A stretch of 64,000 bases of DNA from Legionella_C dresdenensis (GCF_042649825.1 NZ_JBHSAB010000023.1:124001-188000); one strand, 5' to 3'. Numbered from the stretch's first letter, positions 51,701 to 60,777 are shown. The notes: generated by a model from the letters alone, not told the origin. Made by a program: numbers and translations.

Positions 51701-52284
51701 AGCGTAATCGACTGCGCTCATTCCTTCAACAAAGGGAAATCAATCAAGCGATTGACGAAATCGAACCTGAACAATTCGATATTACCGTGTATAAAAATCT
51801 TGCCGGCAACGCTGGTACAGAGGATATCCCAACCCCAAATCAACAGGTTTTAATACTGCTATTTCAACATGTACAGGAACAGATTAATCGTCTTCATAAA
51901 AGTAAAATTAAAAACGGAAAACTGGATAAAATAACCTTGTACCGGGAACTGTTGATTGATCTGCACACTGCGTTAAAATCCGCCAATGATATTAGCCCAA
52001 TAAATATGGAAAATTTTATCAACCGGACAGCAACGATATCACACCACCGCCGCCGTCGAACCCGCGATCGCTTTTTTGGATTAGGGCTTATTGAAGCAGC
52101 CTCATGGACCGCTTACAAGACCATGGTTGATGCTTTTTTAGAAAAGGAAGTTGGCCTTGGAGCAGATTTAGTGAATGCTCTGGAAGGAAGTAAAACCGCA
52201 TCCTTATTATGTCAGGTTAAAAATGGTACTTTCGTTGAAGGATATGAAGAATATCGCAAAGAAAGCCTTGACCCCAACCCCTAA
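48724..52284 (+). CDS. Transglutaminase-like / ankyrin-repeat protein, probable effector
   Basis: This is a 1186-residue cytosolic protein without a signal peptide. A transglutaminase-like papain-fold core lies at about 160-320 with a Cys-His-Asp triad: C254 in GVCRHFA, H291 in GAHTWVV and D306 in YIIDPMWNT. It is the same kind of core as in the 2232-residue protein at 5.8 kb. Ankyrin-like repeats follow (SGWTVADVVASQGNH, GWTIAHVAAYSGNQKLL, GWTVAHVAASLNNTELF, and ITRGADL units), then a helical C-terminal domain ending in a glutamate-rich tail (VEGYEEYRKES). Protease/transglutaminase plus ankyrin architecture is typical of Legionellales effectors. Secretion is inferred, and the substrate is unknown. 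Confidence 0.85.
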   Translation: MPSIVYTLQANTQAPMGLENICLKINTDIPSFQFNFNFHNWVKNEALEGFSEDYLSKFFSTDILQTRQEQDQSITLTVYSIQEFTRAITLLANTGAYHQLPELQAYTEDLYDNQQEKIHFQQGPRTAAHHGGIKRLTITHNNTQYECLHGAIDFVALQTPQVASVGTRREIITMDCQASEMAKLYEEFAEQLPQNPNKAQLFNTVLQFTQRKIPIKKYEDKDYPKKSEIYYGDIKTQESVVSLAEIVKGGKGVCRHFALFTAFLLGQYYKNHPENNTSVHHCRDNIPFGAHTWVVLKQKDHLYIIDPMWNTYCTITDKQGYISACNKYGQETIDRTLQRASLPSPAVSQDDFLAEELDRKSYARFRIIKKLLEQGASIKTRGRTSGWTVADVVASQGNHNDFDWLIQSGLTLEDLMELIKGTDAGTARIKRALEKQPQIRAGNEQPASATVPPAAEDRQITPATLNQKLRNELELGKESNPQVIINLLEAGAKQTVKSRQGWTIAHVAAYSGNQKLLAMIPDNSHLLNSQSSLPPVCMSKTSEILEAFITKGADLKLRYSSHSGFKQLTVADYLINQAGWKPEILLAISLKQNQPNPETVKYLLKFNPELANTAGLGIPLYRKLIQLNIFQPQELVDYIKQHYSENAQAVVHIIQEEFKPQPTPLQELQTELDKKTNADPKVILALLKKQVDINTVGETGWTVAHVAASLNNTELFERIPANSPLFDSKIANSGFTPVCLTTDPQMAQKFIERGVDLTAEIKMPNNQKLPIYQFLIARKQTCTPEFIFDRLYTSKKLNRDALEFLITRGADLSQSAEIAGQTRHKQRFQIAIDQKIITASELVELLLDIKTTDEDTLKYQTIKQIYTENPGLIPLGRKKEVLLAVQKGDTFFLKELQNRANQNNSSILDACSDSNEGPLCFAKTAPVIQYLREIGAALTQPVKDLLNQSLREAKSFAVAKEWIEAGAEYTVCDPDNKLLYDKLLNEQMPSQSERNRLRSFLQQREINQAIDEIEPEQFDITVYKNLAGNAGTEDIPTPNQQVLILLFQHVQEQINRLHKSKIKNGKLDKITLYRELLIDLHTALKSANDISPINMENFINRTATISHHRRRRTRDRFFGLGLIEAASWTAYKTMVDAFLEKEVGLGADLVNALEGSKTASLLCQVKNGTFVEGYEEYRKESLDPNP

Positions 52285-52300
52285 AATTTAAACACTGGGC

Positions 52301-52331
52301 AGCCTTGATGTAACGCAGCGTAATCAAGGCT
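52301..52331. repeat. AGCCTTGAT...ATCAAGGCT palindrome
   Basis: AGCCTTGATG, TAACGCAGCG and TAATCAAGGC form a hairpin with 9-bp arms after the transglutaminase-ankyrin gene. The same palindrome is a component of the IS903-like elements near 5441 and 22882, so it is a dispersed repeat that may act as a terminator here. Confidence 0.6.
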
Positions 52332-52425
52332 TACGATATTTCAATTATTATCCAAAACGCTATAATCAAACCAAATATGAGCAATTAACTTGCAATTTTC
52401 AACCATTCATGTATGATCTCAACCT

Positions 52426-53622
52426 ATGAAAAAAATATTCCCAATCTTATTCATTCTCGCTGTTGCAGGCACTGCCTGGTTTCTCTGGCGCCCGCAACCT
52501 GAAATCATTACCTTAAAACCCGCTGCGTTCAAAAAACTGCCTGGCTGGGATAAAAGTAATGTTAAAAAATCATTAGAGACCTTTCAGGTTTCGTGTAAGA
52601 CTTTTCTGCGCCAGGATCCGGAAAGCAATGCCGGCAGCGAGCTGATTCCATTACAGGTCAAAGACTGGCAACCTGCCTGTCGTGCGGCTATTGCAATTAA
52701 TCCTGTAACCCGAAACGCGGCAAAAAAATTCTTTCAACACTGGTTCAAGCCGATTGAGTTTTATAATAAACAAACGGTAAAAGGCCTGTTTACCGGCTAT
52801 TATATGCCATTACTTCACGGAAGCCTTACCCGTACTGCAAAATACAACGTACCAATCTATGGCATGCCCCGTAATCTGGTTACAGTCAATTTGTCGGATT
52901 TTAATAATGATTATGGCAGTAAACGTATAATAGGTCGGATGGAAAAAGGTAAAATCCGCCCTTATTACACGCGTGAAGAAATCAATAAGGGCGCCATATC
53001 CAAACATGCGCCGGTTTTAGTCTGGGTTGATAATCATGTTGATCGCCTTTTTCTGGAAATTCAAGGCTCAGGCATTATCAAACTGACTGACGGCAAAAAA
53101 ATATCTGTTGGCTATGCCGGTGAAAATGGCGCGCCTTATACTGCGATTGGAAAAGTATTGATTGATAAAGGCGTCATGACCAAAGATACTGCTTCAATGC
53201 AAGCGATTAAAGCCTACCTTACAGCCAATCCTCAAGAACGGGATCCGATACTCAATCAGAATAAATCCTTTGTATTCTTCCGAATGCTGGATAACACCGA
53301 TGCGCTTGGCGCTCAGGGAGTACCGTTGACTGCAGGCTATTCATTGGCAGTCGATCGCAAATGGATTCCGTTAGGCGCCCCGCTCTGGCTGGACACGACC
53401 CACCCGGTACCACTTATGGCCAATGCGCCTCAAAAGCTGCAGCGGCTGATGATTGCTCAGGACACTGGCGGAGCGATTCGCGGCACAGTCCGCGGCGATG
53501 TATTCTGGGGAGCGGGTCAAATGGCGACGCTTATTGCCGGTAATATGAAAAACGAAGGTCATTACTGGTTACTGGTTCCGCGCGAGGCGGTGGCGAAATT
53601 ACCGCGGGAATTAAAGCGGTAA
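52426..53622 (+). CDS. mltA: Membrane-bound lytic murein transglycosylase A
   Basis: MltA (398 residues) is a periplasmic peptidoglycan-cleaving enzyme. An N-terminal membrane anchor or signal (IFPILFILAVAGTAWFLW) without a lipobox cysteine is followed by the MltA domain (VKGLFTGYYMPLLHGSL, then RPYYTREEINKGAI and FLEIQGSGIIKLTDGK, YTAIGKVLIDKGV) and the 3D domain with the catalytic aspartates in LMIAQDTGGAIRG and GDVFWGAG. The length fits the family. There is a weak ribosome binding site. The gene stands alone. Confidence 0.94.
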   Translation: MKKIFPILFILAVAGTAWFLWRPQPEIITLKPAAFKKLPGWDKSNVKKSLETFQVSCKTFLRQDPESNAGSELIPLQVKDWQPACRAAIAINPVTRNAAKKFFQHWFKPIEFYNKQTVKGLFTGYYMPLLHGSLTRTAKYNVPIYGMPRNLVTVNLSDFNNDYGSKRIIGRMEKGKIRPYYTREEINKGAISKHAPVLVWVDNHVDRLFLEIQGSGIIKLTDGKKISVGYAGENGAPYTAIGKVLIDKGVMTKDTASMQAIKAYLTANPQERDPILNQNKSFVFFRMLDNTDALGAQGVPLTAGYSLAVDRKWIPLGAPLWLDTTHPVPLMANAPQKLQRLMIAQDTGGAIRGTVRGDVFWGAGQMATLIAGNMKNEGHYWLLVPREAVAKLPRELKR

Positions 53623-53626
53623 TAGC

Positions 53627-53726
53627 CCTTGTCATCCCCGCGAAGGCGGGGATCCATCCGGCAAACAAGGTAAGGAGCCAGCTTGAAAGATAGATTCCCG
53701 CCTTCGCGGGAATGACAATATCCCTT
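53627..53726. repeat. Inverted, trimmed copy C of the 126-bp palindromic element
   Basis: TCATCCCCGCGAAGGCGGGG, the GGTAAGGAGCCA spacer and TTCCCGCCTTCGCGGGAATGA reproduce the element of 673-798 in reverse orientation, but the outer GCCATTAAG-type ends are missing. It lies between mltA and glnD. Confidence 0.75.
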
Positions 53727-53790
53727 ACTCTTTCCTGCGTCTTCTTTATAGACTAAACTATGTCTGTAATCCTCAAAGCCGCTGATAAAA

Positions 53791-56370
53791 TTGAAAAAAA
53801 ACACGTTGCCTGCCGACTGGCATAAATATTCCCTGAAACAGTTCAAGGATGAGCTGAGCGCTGAGTTTTCCCTGAATTGCAATATCCTGCACCTGATCCA
53901 CAAGCTGGTTCATTTTATCGACCAATTACTATTGCATCTGTTTGACAAAAACGGCTTGGAACAAACCTGTTTCTGCCTGCTCGCACTGGGCAGTTATGGC
54001 CGGCGTGAATTGCAACTGCATTCAGATGTTGATTTGCTGCTGCTTTATGATGAAAACCTGACCAACCCCAACGATTTGCAAAAAGCTCAGAATTTTATTC
54101 AAGACTGTTGGGACTATGGCCTGACTATCAGCCACCAAATTACTACTATTGCTCAATGCGCCGAACTCGCCAGCAATGATGTCAGCGTTATATCCAGCTT
54201 GCTTGATATGCATTTACTCTGTGGACGCGGAGCGTTAATGGAGGAGTTAAAATACGCCACGCATCCGCTTCATATCTGGAATGGACTGGATTATTTTTTT
54301 GCCAAATTGGCCGAGCAGCAACAACGTTATAAAAAATTTGGTGAAACCGCCTATAATCTCGAACCCAATGTTAAACAAGGTCCTGGCGGTTTACGTGATC
54401 TACAAATTTTAACCAGCATTGGCAAACGCCATTTTGGCATTAAAAAATTGTCGGAAAGCATTAATTACGGTTTCCTCACAGATAAAGAATATGAGGAATT
54501 TATTAATTGCCAGCATTATCTCTGGAAAGTACGCTTTGCCTTGCATATTCTGGCTGGTAAACCGGAAGAGCGATTGTTGTTTGATTATCAGGTAAAACTT
54601 GCTGCCATCTTCGGCTTTTCCGACACTCCCCATTCCCTGGCGATAGAACAATTCATGAAAGCCTATTTTAAAGTTATCAAACGCTGCCGTGAATTAAATG
54701 AAATGCTGCTGCAGTGGTTTTCAGAAGCGATTGTCTATCAGGAAAAACAACTCATTACACCATTGGATGAACAGTTTCAGCTCTCAAACAACTTTATTGA
54801 AGTCAAAAATAATCATGTCTTCAGCCTCTGCCCAAAAGCAATTATCCAACTGTTTCTATGGATAGCCAAAAAACCTGATATTGCTGGCGTTAAAGCAACA
54901 ACCATTCGCCTGTTGCGTAATCATATTTATCTTATCAACAAGCATTTTCGCTCTTCACCAGAAATTACTCGTTGCTTTCTGGCCATTTTTGAACAGGACA
55001 ACCCTTATGAAGCCCTGTACCATATGAATCGCTATGGTGTTTTGAGCCATTACCTCGATTGCTTTGCCGCAGTTACCGGGCAGATGCAATATGATTTATT
55101 TCATGTTTATACGGTTGATCAACACACTCTGTTTGTAATCCGCAACCTGGTGCGCTTTAGCGATAATCAGTTTAATCAGCCTTTCCAGCTGGCGGCAAAC
55201 CTGATAAATCGTCTGCCGAAAAAATCAATTCTGTTTCTTGCCGCTTTATTTCATGATGTTGCCAAAGGACGCGGCGGCGATCATTCTGAGTTAGGCGCGG
55301 AAGAAGCTAATAATTTTGCTATTCGCCACCAGCTGGCGAATGCTGATCGCCAGTTGCTGGTCTGGCTGGTTAAAAATCATCTGTTGATGTCGCAAACTGC
55401 ACAAAGACAAGATATTTATGATCCGGCAACCATTAAAGCTTTTTGTGAGCAATTACCCGAAGCGAATTATCTTGATTATCTATATTTGCTTACCGTTGCC
55501 GATATTTGCGGAACCAATCCCAAATTATGGAACAGTTGGAAAGATTCGCTGTTAAAAGAACTTCATCAGGCGGCGCAACGGGCTCTTGAACAGCAGAAAA
55601 AGCAGCTTGATGAAACGGCCTTGATTAATAACCGCAAATTGCAGGCTTTAGCCATCTTAAATCAGGCTAATATCGATTCGCCGCAAATTCTCACCCTTTG
55701 GGCTGATCTCAAAAACAAATATTTTCTGCATGAATCAGCTGAAATGATAGCCTGCCATACTATGGCTATTCTCAATTGCAAACAGTTTCCGCTGGTTATG
55801 GTGTTGCCCCATCATAGTCAAGGCGGCACTGAGGTTTTTATTTATATGCCTCATAATGAAAACCGCTTTATTATAGCAACCACAGTATTAAGCAATAATA
55901 ATTTTACTATTCAGGAAGCAAGTGTTTCTACCTGTAATAATCAATTTGATCTGGATACTTATATTATCCTTGATGATCATTATCAAACTATTACTGATGA
56001 AAAACAGCGGGAAGAAATCCAGGCAGTTTTAACAGCAAGCCTGTCGAACCCCGAGCAATTGCCTATTGCAATAAAACGACGGATTTCACGCGCACTGGCG
56101 CATTTTAAATTCAAACCGCAGATTACTTTTTACGATGATCCTCAGGGCAGATATACCCGCCTGTTTCTGATTGCCTCTGATCGGCCTGGATTATTAGCCA
56201 AAATAAGCGCGATCTTCACCGGGCAACAGATTCATCTGCACAGCGCAAAAATCGCCACAGCGGGTGAAAGGGTTGAGGACGCATTTTATATTTCCAATAA
56301 TGCTGGCGTTGCTTTGGATAATGAGCAGAAAGAGCAGTTGAAGGAGGCTTTGGCAAAGGAGCTGGTTTAA
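53791..56370 (+). CDS. glnD: [Protein-PII] uridylyltransferase / uridylyl-removing enzyme
   Basis: GlnD (859 residues; E. coli 890) senses glutamine and uridylylates or deuridylylates PII. The nucleotidyltransferase motif is LGSYGRRELQLHSDVDLLLL. The linker GPGGLRDLQILTSIGKRHFG is typical. The HD domain has FHDVAKGRGGDHSELG. Two C-terminal ACT regions follow (around FIIATTVLSNNNFTI and the better conserved LFLIASDRPGLLAKISAIF). The start appears to be TTG (MKKNTLPADW); an in-frame stop lies seven codons upstream and no ATG is available, and no strong ribosome binding site is seen. The orthologue assignment is secure; the exact start is not. Confidence 0.94.
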   Translation: MKKNTLPADWHKYSLKQFKDELSAEFSLNCNILHLIHKLVHFIDQLLLHLFDKNGLEQTCFCLLALGSYGRRELQLHSDVDLLLLYDENLTNPNDLQKAQNFIQDCWDYGLTISHQITTIAQCAELASNDVSVISSLLDMHLLCGRGALMEELKYATHPLHIWNGLDYFFAKLAEQQQRYKKFGETAYNLEPNVKQGPGGLRDLQILTSIGKRHFGIKKLSESINYGFLTDKEYEEFINCQHYLWKVRFALHILAGKPEERLLFDYQVKLAAIFGFSDTPHSLAIEQFMKAYFKVIKRCRELNEMLLQWFSEAIVYQEKQLITPLDEQFQLSNNFIEVKNNHVFSLCPKAIIQLFLWIAKKPDIAGVKATTIRLLRNHIYLINKHFRSSPEITRCFLAIFEQDNPYEALYHMNRYGVLSHYLDCFAAVTGQMQYDLFHVYTVDQHTLFVIRNLVRFSDNQFNQPFQLAANLINRLPKKSILFLAALFHDVAKGRGGDHSELGAEEANNFAIRHQLANADRQLLVWLVKNHLLMSQTAQRQDIYDPATIKAFCEQLPEANYLDYLYLLTVADICGTNPKLWNSWKDSLLKELHQAAQRALEQQKKQLDETALINNRKLQALAILNQANIDSPQILTLWADLKNKYFLHESAEMIACHTMAILNCKQFPLVMVLPHHSQGGTEVFIYMPHNENRFIIATTVLSNNNFTIQEASVSTCNNQFDLDTYIILDDHYQTITDEKQREEIQAVLTASLSNPEQLPIAIKRRISRALAHFKFKPQITFYDDPQGRYTRLFLIASDRPGLLAKISAIFTGQQIHLHSAKIATAGERVEDAFYISNNAGVALDNEQKEQLKEALAKELV

Positions 56371-56441
56371 TTTGTCAAGATTCCATGATAAAAGTCCTAT
56401 AATGGGGTCGCTTTTGCGGATAAATGTGGGTTGGAGTAATC

Positions 56442-56699
56442 CTAAAAGTGAGCCGCTACATCTAAGGTAGATTTTTTAAGATGAGACGCTTCGTTTAAAC
56501 AGGGCTTAAGTTTTAAAAATAACTCTGTAAAAAATTTTATATAGATTCCTTGCAGAGTTAAGTCATTACCATTGGCAATTACCGCTTGGATATCGTTAAG
56601 TATTAAAACTCCTGCTGCATCGATTATTTGATTGCGATTTAATGTGGAGAAATTCGCTTGATTTTGTAATTTTTCATAAAGGCTGGAACCTAGATCCAA
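56442..56699 (-). CDS. Hypothetical protein, possibly the 3' part of a frameshifted gene
   Basis: This is an 85-residue open frame with a TTG start that overlaps the end of the next upstream frame by ten bases. NRNQIIDAAGVLILNDIQAV and LQGIYIKFFTELFLKLKPC suggest a helical fold. I do not recognise the family. Because the upstream 106-codon frame has a similar composition and ends exactly where this begins, a single-base shift in one ancestral gene of about 190 codons is as likely as two coupled genes. No function can be given. Confidence 0.4.
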   Translation of the reverse strand: MDLGSSLYEKLQNQANFSTLNRNQIIDAAGVLILNDIQAVIANGNDLTLQGIYIKFFTELFLKLKPCLNEASHLKKSTLDVAAHF

Positions 56700-57010
56700 G
56701 TTAATTTTGGTTGTTGAATCCCTAATAAACGGTATTGGCTAGTAGCATTCTTTTTTTTCATTAACGCTAGTAGTTTATAGGAAAATTGTTTTTTATAGGG
56801 AGCTGATATTCGTTTGATAATATTAGCAGGTTGGGCGGCCCATTCTTTTAATAAATCTGTTTGAATTTTGGTAGATTGAAAATCGTTTCTTGAGAATAAA
56901 ATTAGTATAGATCGAATCCAATAATTTGAATTAAACACTCGACAGCCAAGAAGCCGAGAACTACAAAATGATTCTAATGGGTGCGGAAAGCTAGGCGAAG
57001 GTGGTTTCAT
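56690..57010 (-). CDS. Hypothetical protein, possibly the 5' part of a frameshifted gene
   Basis: This is a 106-residue open frame (start MKPPSPSFPHPLES) with a basic C-terminal half (NIIKRISAPYKKQFSYKLLALMKKK). There is no signal peptide, motif or strong ribosome binding site. It overlaps the following 85-codon frame by ten bases. The region is AT-rich compared with glnD and guaA on either side, which hints at foreign or decaying DNA. It may be a pseudogene with the next frame, or a small two-gene unit. Confidence 0.4.
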   Translation of the reverse strand: MKPPSPSFPHPLESFCSSRLLGCRVFNSNYWIRSILILFSRNDFQSTKIQTDLLKEWAAQPANIIKRISAPYKKQFSYKLLALMKKKNATSQYRLLGIQQPKLTWI

Positions 57011-57090
57011 GAGAACAAATAACTAATACAAAAATATAATTATTGATCATTTTGATGCGAATTTAAATAGCAAAGGTGTAATCCAAGCCT

Positions 57091-57546
57091 CTATTTATTC
57101 CTAAAAAACTCGGTTAACAACCTTGCACACGGTTCCTGCATGTTTCCCTCATCAATCTGCACCTGATGATTCAACGGAAAACCACGCAATAAATTATAAA
57201 CAGACCCTGCCGCACCCGCTTTAAAATCCCGAGCGGCAAAAACCAGCCGTTTGATTCTGGCATGAACAATTGCGCCCGCGCACATTGCACAAGGCTCAAG
57301 AGTCACATACAGCGTGGTATTATTAAGCCTGAAATTCCCCACCGTTTTCGCAGCCTGCCGAATCGCCAGAATTTCTGCATGTGCACAAGGATCATTATCC
57401 TGTAATACCTGATTATATCCCTGCCCTATCAGGCAATTATCCGCATCAACCAGCACGGCGCCCACCGGCACTTCATTATCTTCTTTTGCCTTCAGAGCCT
57501 GCTGGTATGCTTTTTCCATCCAGAAACTGTCGTTTTTTATTCCCAT
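57091..57546 (-). CDS. tadA: tRNA-specific adenosine deaminase
   Basis: TadA (151 residues) converts the wobble adenosine 34 of tRNA-Arg(ACG) to inosine. The zinc deaminase signature is DPCAHAEILAIRQAAK (His and catalytic Glu) plus TLEPCAMCAGAIVHARI (two Cys). The terminal helix region matches bacterial TadA. Its start overlaps the guaA stop by ten bases, so it is the last gene of a guaB-guaA-tadA operon. Confidence 0.95.
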   Translation of the reverse strand: MGIKNDSFWMEKAYQQALKAKEDNEVPVGAVLVDADNCLIGQGYNQVLQDNDPCAHAEILAIRQAAKTVGNFRLNNTTLYVTLEPCAMCAGAIVHARIKRLVFAARDFKAGAAGSVYNLLRGFPLNHQVQIDEGNMQEPCARLLTEFFRNK

Positions 57547-59114
57547 TCTATAGTCGCGGGCGGTTTGCCGGAGATATCATAAGTAACACGGGAAACACCT
57601 GCCACTTCGTTGATTATCCGGTTTGATACTTTACCAAGAAAATCCCAAGGCAAATGGCTCCAGTGCGCCGTCATAAAGTCAACTGTTTCAACCACGCGCA
57701 GACAAATAACATAATCATAACGTCTACCGTCTCCCATCACGCCGACACTTTTAACGGGCAGAAAAACCGCAAACGCCTGGCTTACTTTATGGTATAGATC
57801 TGCTTTATGCAATTCGTCAATGAATATCGCATCAGCTTTGCGCAGAATATCCGCATATTCTTTTTTAATTTCGCCAAGAATCCTTACACCAAGCCCCGGC
57901 CCAGGGAACGGATGCCGATAAACCATATCATGCGGTAATCCCAGCTCAAGACCTATTTTCCTGACTTCATCCTTGAACAACTCGCGTATAGGTTCGAGCA
58001 ATTTAAGATGCAGTTTTTCCGGTAAGCCGCCAACATTATGATGCGACTTGATTACCACTGATGCGCCATTGGTCTGGGTAGCCGCCGATTCTATGACATC
58101 AGGGTAAATAGTTCCCTGGGCAAGCCATTCCACTTCAGGAATTTGCCTGGCCTGTTCATCAAAAACCTCAATAAACGTCCGACCTATGATTTTCCGCTTT
58201 TGTTCAGGGCAATCAACTCCCGCGAGCGCTTGCAAAAATTTCTGTTCGGCATTCACCGCAATAACTCGAATACCCATATGCTTTGAAAACATTGCCAGTA
58301 CTTGTTCGGCTTCATTAAGCCTTAGCAAGCCCGTGTCCACAAACACACAGATTAACTGATCGCCAATGGCTTTATGCAGCAACGCAGCAACCACCGATGA
58401 ATCAACCCCGCCAGACAGCCCCAGCAGTACATGACTGGCGCCAACCTTTGCTTTAATATCTGCCAGCGAACGCTCAATGATATTATGCGCAGTCCAATCA
58501 GCACGCGCCTGACAAATATCGACAACAAACCGTTCCAGGATGCGTAGCCCTTGAGTAGTATGAGTAACTTCCGGATGAAATTGCAGGCCATACCATTTAT
58601 TGTCATCATTAGCCATGCCGGCGATGGGTGCATTGGCGGTTTCGCAGATCACCTTAAATCCGGGCGGCAGTTCGGTAACTTTATCGCCATGGCTCATCCA
58701 GACATCAAGCAGCGCATCGCCCTCTATAGTGGTTCTGTCTTCAATATTAACCAGTAACTCTGAATGATTACGCAGGGTTAATTCAGCATAGCCATATTCA
58801 CGCAAGTGAGATGTACTGACCTTTCCTCCCAGTTGTGCCGCCATGGTTTGCATGCCATAACATATCCCCAGGACGGGTAATTGACAGCTAAAAACCCAAC
58901 CGGGCGCACTGATATTACATTCGTCATTAACAGAGGATGGACCGCCGGAAAGAATGATGCCGCATGGTTTCATATTTTTGGCAATATTCTCATTCAAATT
59001 ATAAGGATGAATTTCACAATATACGCCCATTTCCCGCACACGTCTGGCAATTAATTGTGTATATTGTGAGCCAAAATCAAGAATTATTAATGGTTGTTTT
59101 TTAATAGTTATCAT
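57537..59114 (-). CDS. guaA: GMP synthase (glutamine-hydrolysing)
   Basis: GuaA (525 residues, the standard length) aminates XMP to GMP. The class I glutamine amidotransferase domain shows LDFGSQYTQLIARRVRE, the nucleophile in VLGICYGMQ, and the His/Glu pair in GLQFHPEVTHT. The ATP pyrophosphatase domain has the LLGLSGGVDSSVVAALL loop, and the dimerisation domain has RHPFPGPGLGVRILGE and the terminal YDISGKPPATIEWE. It starts two bases after the guaB stop. Confidence 0.97.
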   Translation of the reverse strand: MITIKKQPLIILDFGSQYTQLIARRVREMGVYCEIHPYNLNENIAKNMKPCGIILSGGPSSVNDECNISAPGWVFSCQLPVLGICYGMQTMAAQLGGKVSTSHLREYGYAELTLRNHSELLVNIEDRTTIEGDALLDVWMSHGDKVTELPPGFKVICETANAPIAGMANDDNKWYGLQFHPEVTHTTQGLRILERFVVDICQARADWTAHNIIERSLADIKAKVGASHVLLGLSGGVDSSVVAALLHKAIGDQLICVFVDTGLLRLNEAEQVLAMFSKHMGIRVIAVNAEQKFLQALAGVDCPEQKRKIIGRTFIEVFDEQARQIPEVEWLAQGTIYPDVIESAATQTNGASVVIKSHHNVGGLPEKLHLKLLEPIRELFKDEVRKIGLELGLPHDMVYRHPFPGPGLGVRILGEIKKEYADILRKADAIFIDELHKADLYHKVSQAFAVFLPVKSVGVMGDGRRYDYVICLRVVETVDFMTAHWSHLPWDFLGKVSNRIINEVAGVSRVTYDISGKPPATIEWE

Positions 59115-59116
59115 TA

Positions 59117-60589
59117 CTAATTGTCTACCTGATAATTGGGGGCCTGTTTTGTGATATTGACATCATGGACATGCGATTCACGCATACCCGCATTAGTTAC
59201 CTGCACAAACTGGGCTTTCTTATGCAAATCAACTATTGTCTCGCAACCGGTATACCCCATACAGGAGCGTAATCCGCCCATCATTTGATGAATAATGGTC
59301 TGAACCGGTCCCTTATAGGCAACTCGTCCTTCAATCCCTTCCGGTACCAGCTTTTCAGTACCCTGACCGATATCCTGAAAATAACGGTCGCTAGAGCCTT
59401 GCTTTTGCGCCATGGCGCCAATTGACCCCATACCGCGGTAACTTTTATAGGTGCGCCCCTGATATAGCTCAATTTCACCCGGCGACTCTTCTGTCCCGGC
59501 AAACAGGCTGCCAAGCATAACGGTATGAGCGCCAGCCGCCAACGCCTTACAGATATCACCAGAAAAACGAATACCGCCATCTGCGATAATGGGTACGGAA
59601 TTTTTCAATTCCTTCGCGACATTTGCAATTGCCGATAATTGCGGAATCCCGACTCCGGTTACAATGCGGGTGGTACAAATTGAACCAGGGCCAATACCCA
59701 CCTTAACCGCATCAGCACCGGCCTTCACCAGATCTGCAGCCGCTGCGGCTGTCGCAATATTTCCGCCTACGATTTGAATATGCGGGAAATGTTTTTTAAT
59801 CCAGCGCACGCGTTTTAACACCCCGTCCGAATGACCATGGGCAGTATCGACAATGAGCACATCTACCCCGGCATCAATTAATGCCGCCACCCGCTCATCT
59901 GTACCTTCGCCAACACCCACTGCTGCCCCAACCCGGAGCTGTTCGGAAGCATCTTTACAGGCAAAAGGATTTTCTTTTGCTTTTTGAATGTCTTTAACAG
60001 TTATCAGGCCACGAAGATTGAATAAATCATTTACCACCAGCAGTTTTTCGATTCGATGTTTATGCAGCAGACTGCGTACCTGCTCACGCGACGCGCCTTC
60101 TTTTACCGTTACCAGCCGCTCTTTAGGCGTCATAACCGCAGAAACCGGTAATGACAGGTTTGTTTCAAACCGGATATCACGGCTGGTTACGATACCAACC
60201 AATTGATTATTATCAACAACAGGCATTCCTGAAAAATTATGTTTAGCCATAACATCCAGCAATTGCTGCACAGAAATATCAGGTGCAACAAACACAGGAT
60301 CTTTTACCATACCGCTTTCAAATTTTTTCACCTTACGCACTTCATCAGCCTGAGCCTGAATCGTCATATTTTTGTGAATAATCCCAATTCCGCCCTCTTG
60401 GGCAATTGCAATTGCCAATCGGGCTTCCGTAACTGTATCCATGGCTGCGGATAAAACCGGAATATTCAATTCAATATCACGCGTTAACCGGGTTTTCAGA
60501 GAAACATCCTTAGGCAGGACTTGAGAGTGGGCAGGAACCAAAAGAACATCATCAAACGTTAAGGCTTGCTGGACAATGGGAAGCGACAT
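59117..60589 (-). CDS. guaB: Inosine-5'-monophosphate dehydrogenase
   Basis: GuaB (490 residues) oxidises IMP to XMP with NAD, the first committed step to GMP. MSLPIVQQALTFDDVLLVPAHS is the typical start, the tandem CBS domains lie at about 95-205 (FSGMPVVDNNQLVGIVTSRDI, LLVVNDLFNLRGLITVKDI), and the catalytic loop is GIGPGSICTTRIVTGVG with the active-site Cys, followed by the GSLFAGTEESPGE and GSIGAM segments. GGGGAT precedes the ATG at 60589; the open frame upstream is not part of the family. Confidence 0.97.
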   Translation of the reverse strand: MSLPIVQQALTFDDVLLVPAHSQVLPKDVSLKTRLTRDIELNIPVLSAAMDTVTEARLAIAIAQEGGIGIIHKNMTIQAQADEVRKVKKFESGMVKDPVFVAPDISVQQLLDVMAKHNFSGMPVVDNNQLVGIVTSRDIRFETNLSLPVSAVMTPKERLVTVKEGASREQVRSLLHKHRIEKLLVVNDLFNLRGLITVKDIQKAKENPFACKDASEQLRVGAAVGVGEGTDERVAALIDAGVDVLIVDTAHGHSDGVLKRVRWIKKHFPHIQIVGGNIATAAAAADLVKAGADAVKVGIGPGSICTTRIVTGVGIPQLSAIANVAKELKNSVPIIADGGIRFSGDICKALAAGAHTVMLGSLFAGTEESPGEIELYQGRTYKSYRGMGSIGAMAQKQGSSDRYFQDIGQGTEKLVPEGIEGRVAYKGPVQTIIHQMMGGLRSCMGYTGCETIVDLHKKAQFVQVTNAGMRESHVHDVNITKQAPNYQVDN

Positions 60590-60777
60590 ACTAATCCCCT
60601 GTAATTTACTTAACCCCAAATTATAGTGTGAAATGAGCATTAAATACAGATCTGTATAATTTAAAGAGGATGATACAGACATTATTCAACCTTGAATTGA
60701 TTAACTTTAAACTTTAAGTGCAAATTTAAAACAATGGTATATACTTGTATTATATCCCCAAAGCAAGGATGCAAATC

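Noticed and set aside
53759..53824. A short ATG frame overlapping the proposed glnD start
   Set aside because: It encodes only about 21 residues in another phase and has no GlnD similarity. It could reflect a frame error at the glnD start but does not justify a gene.
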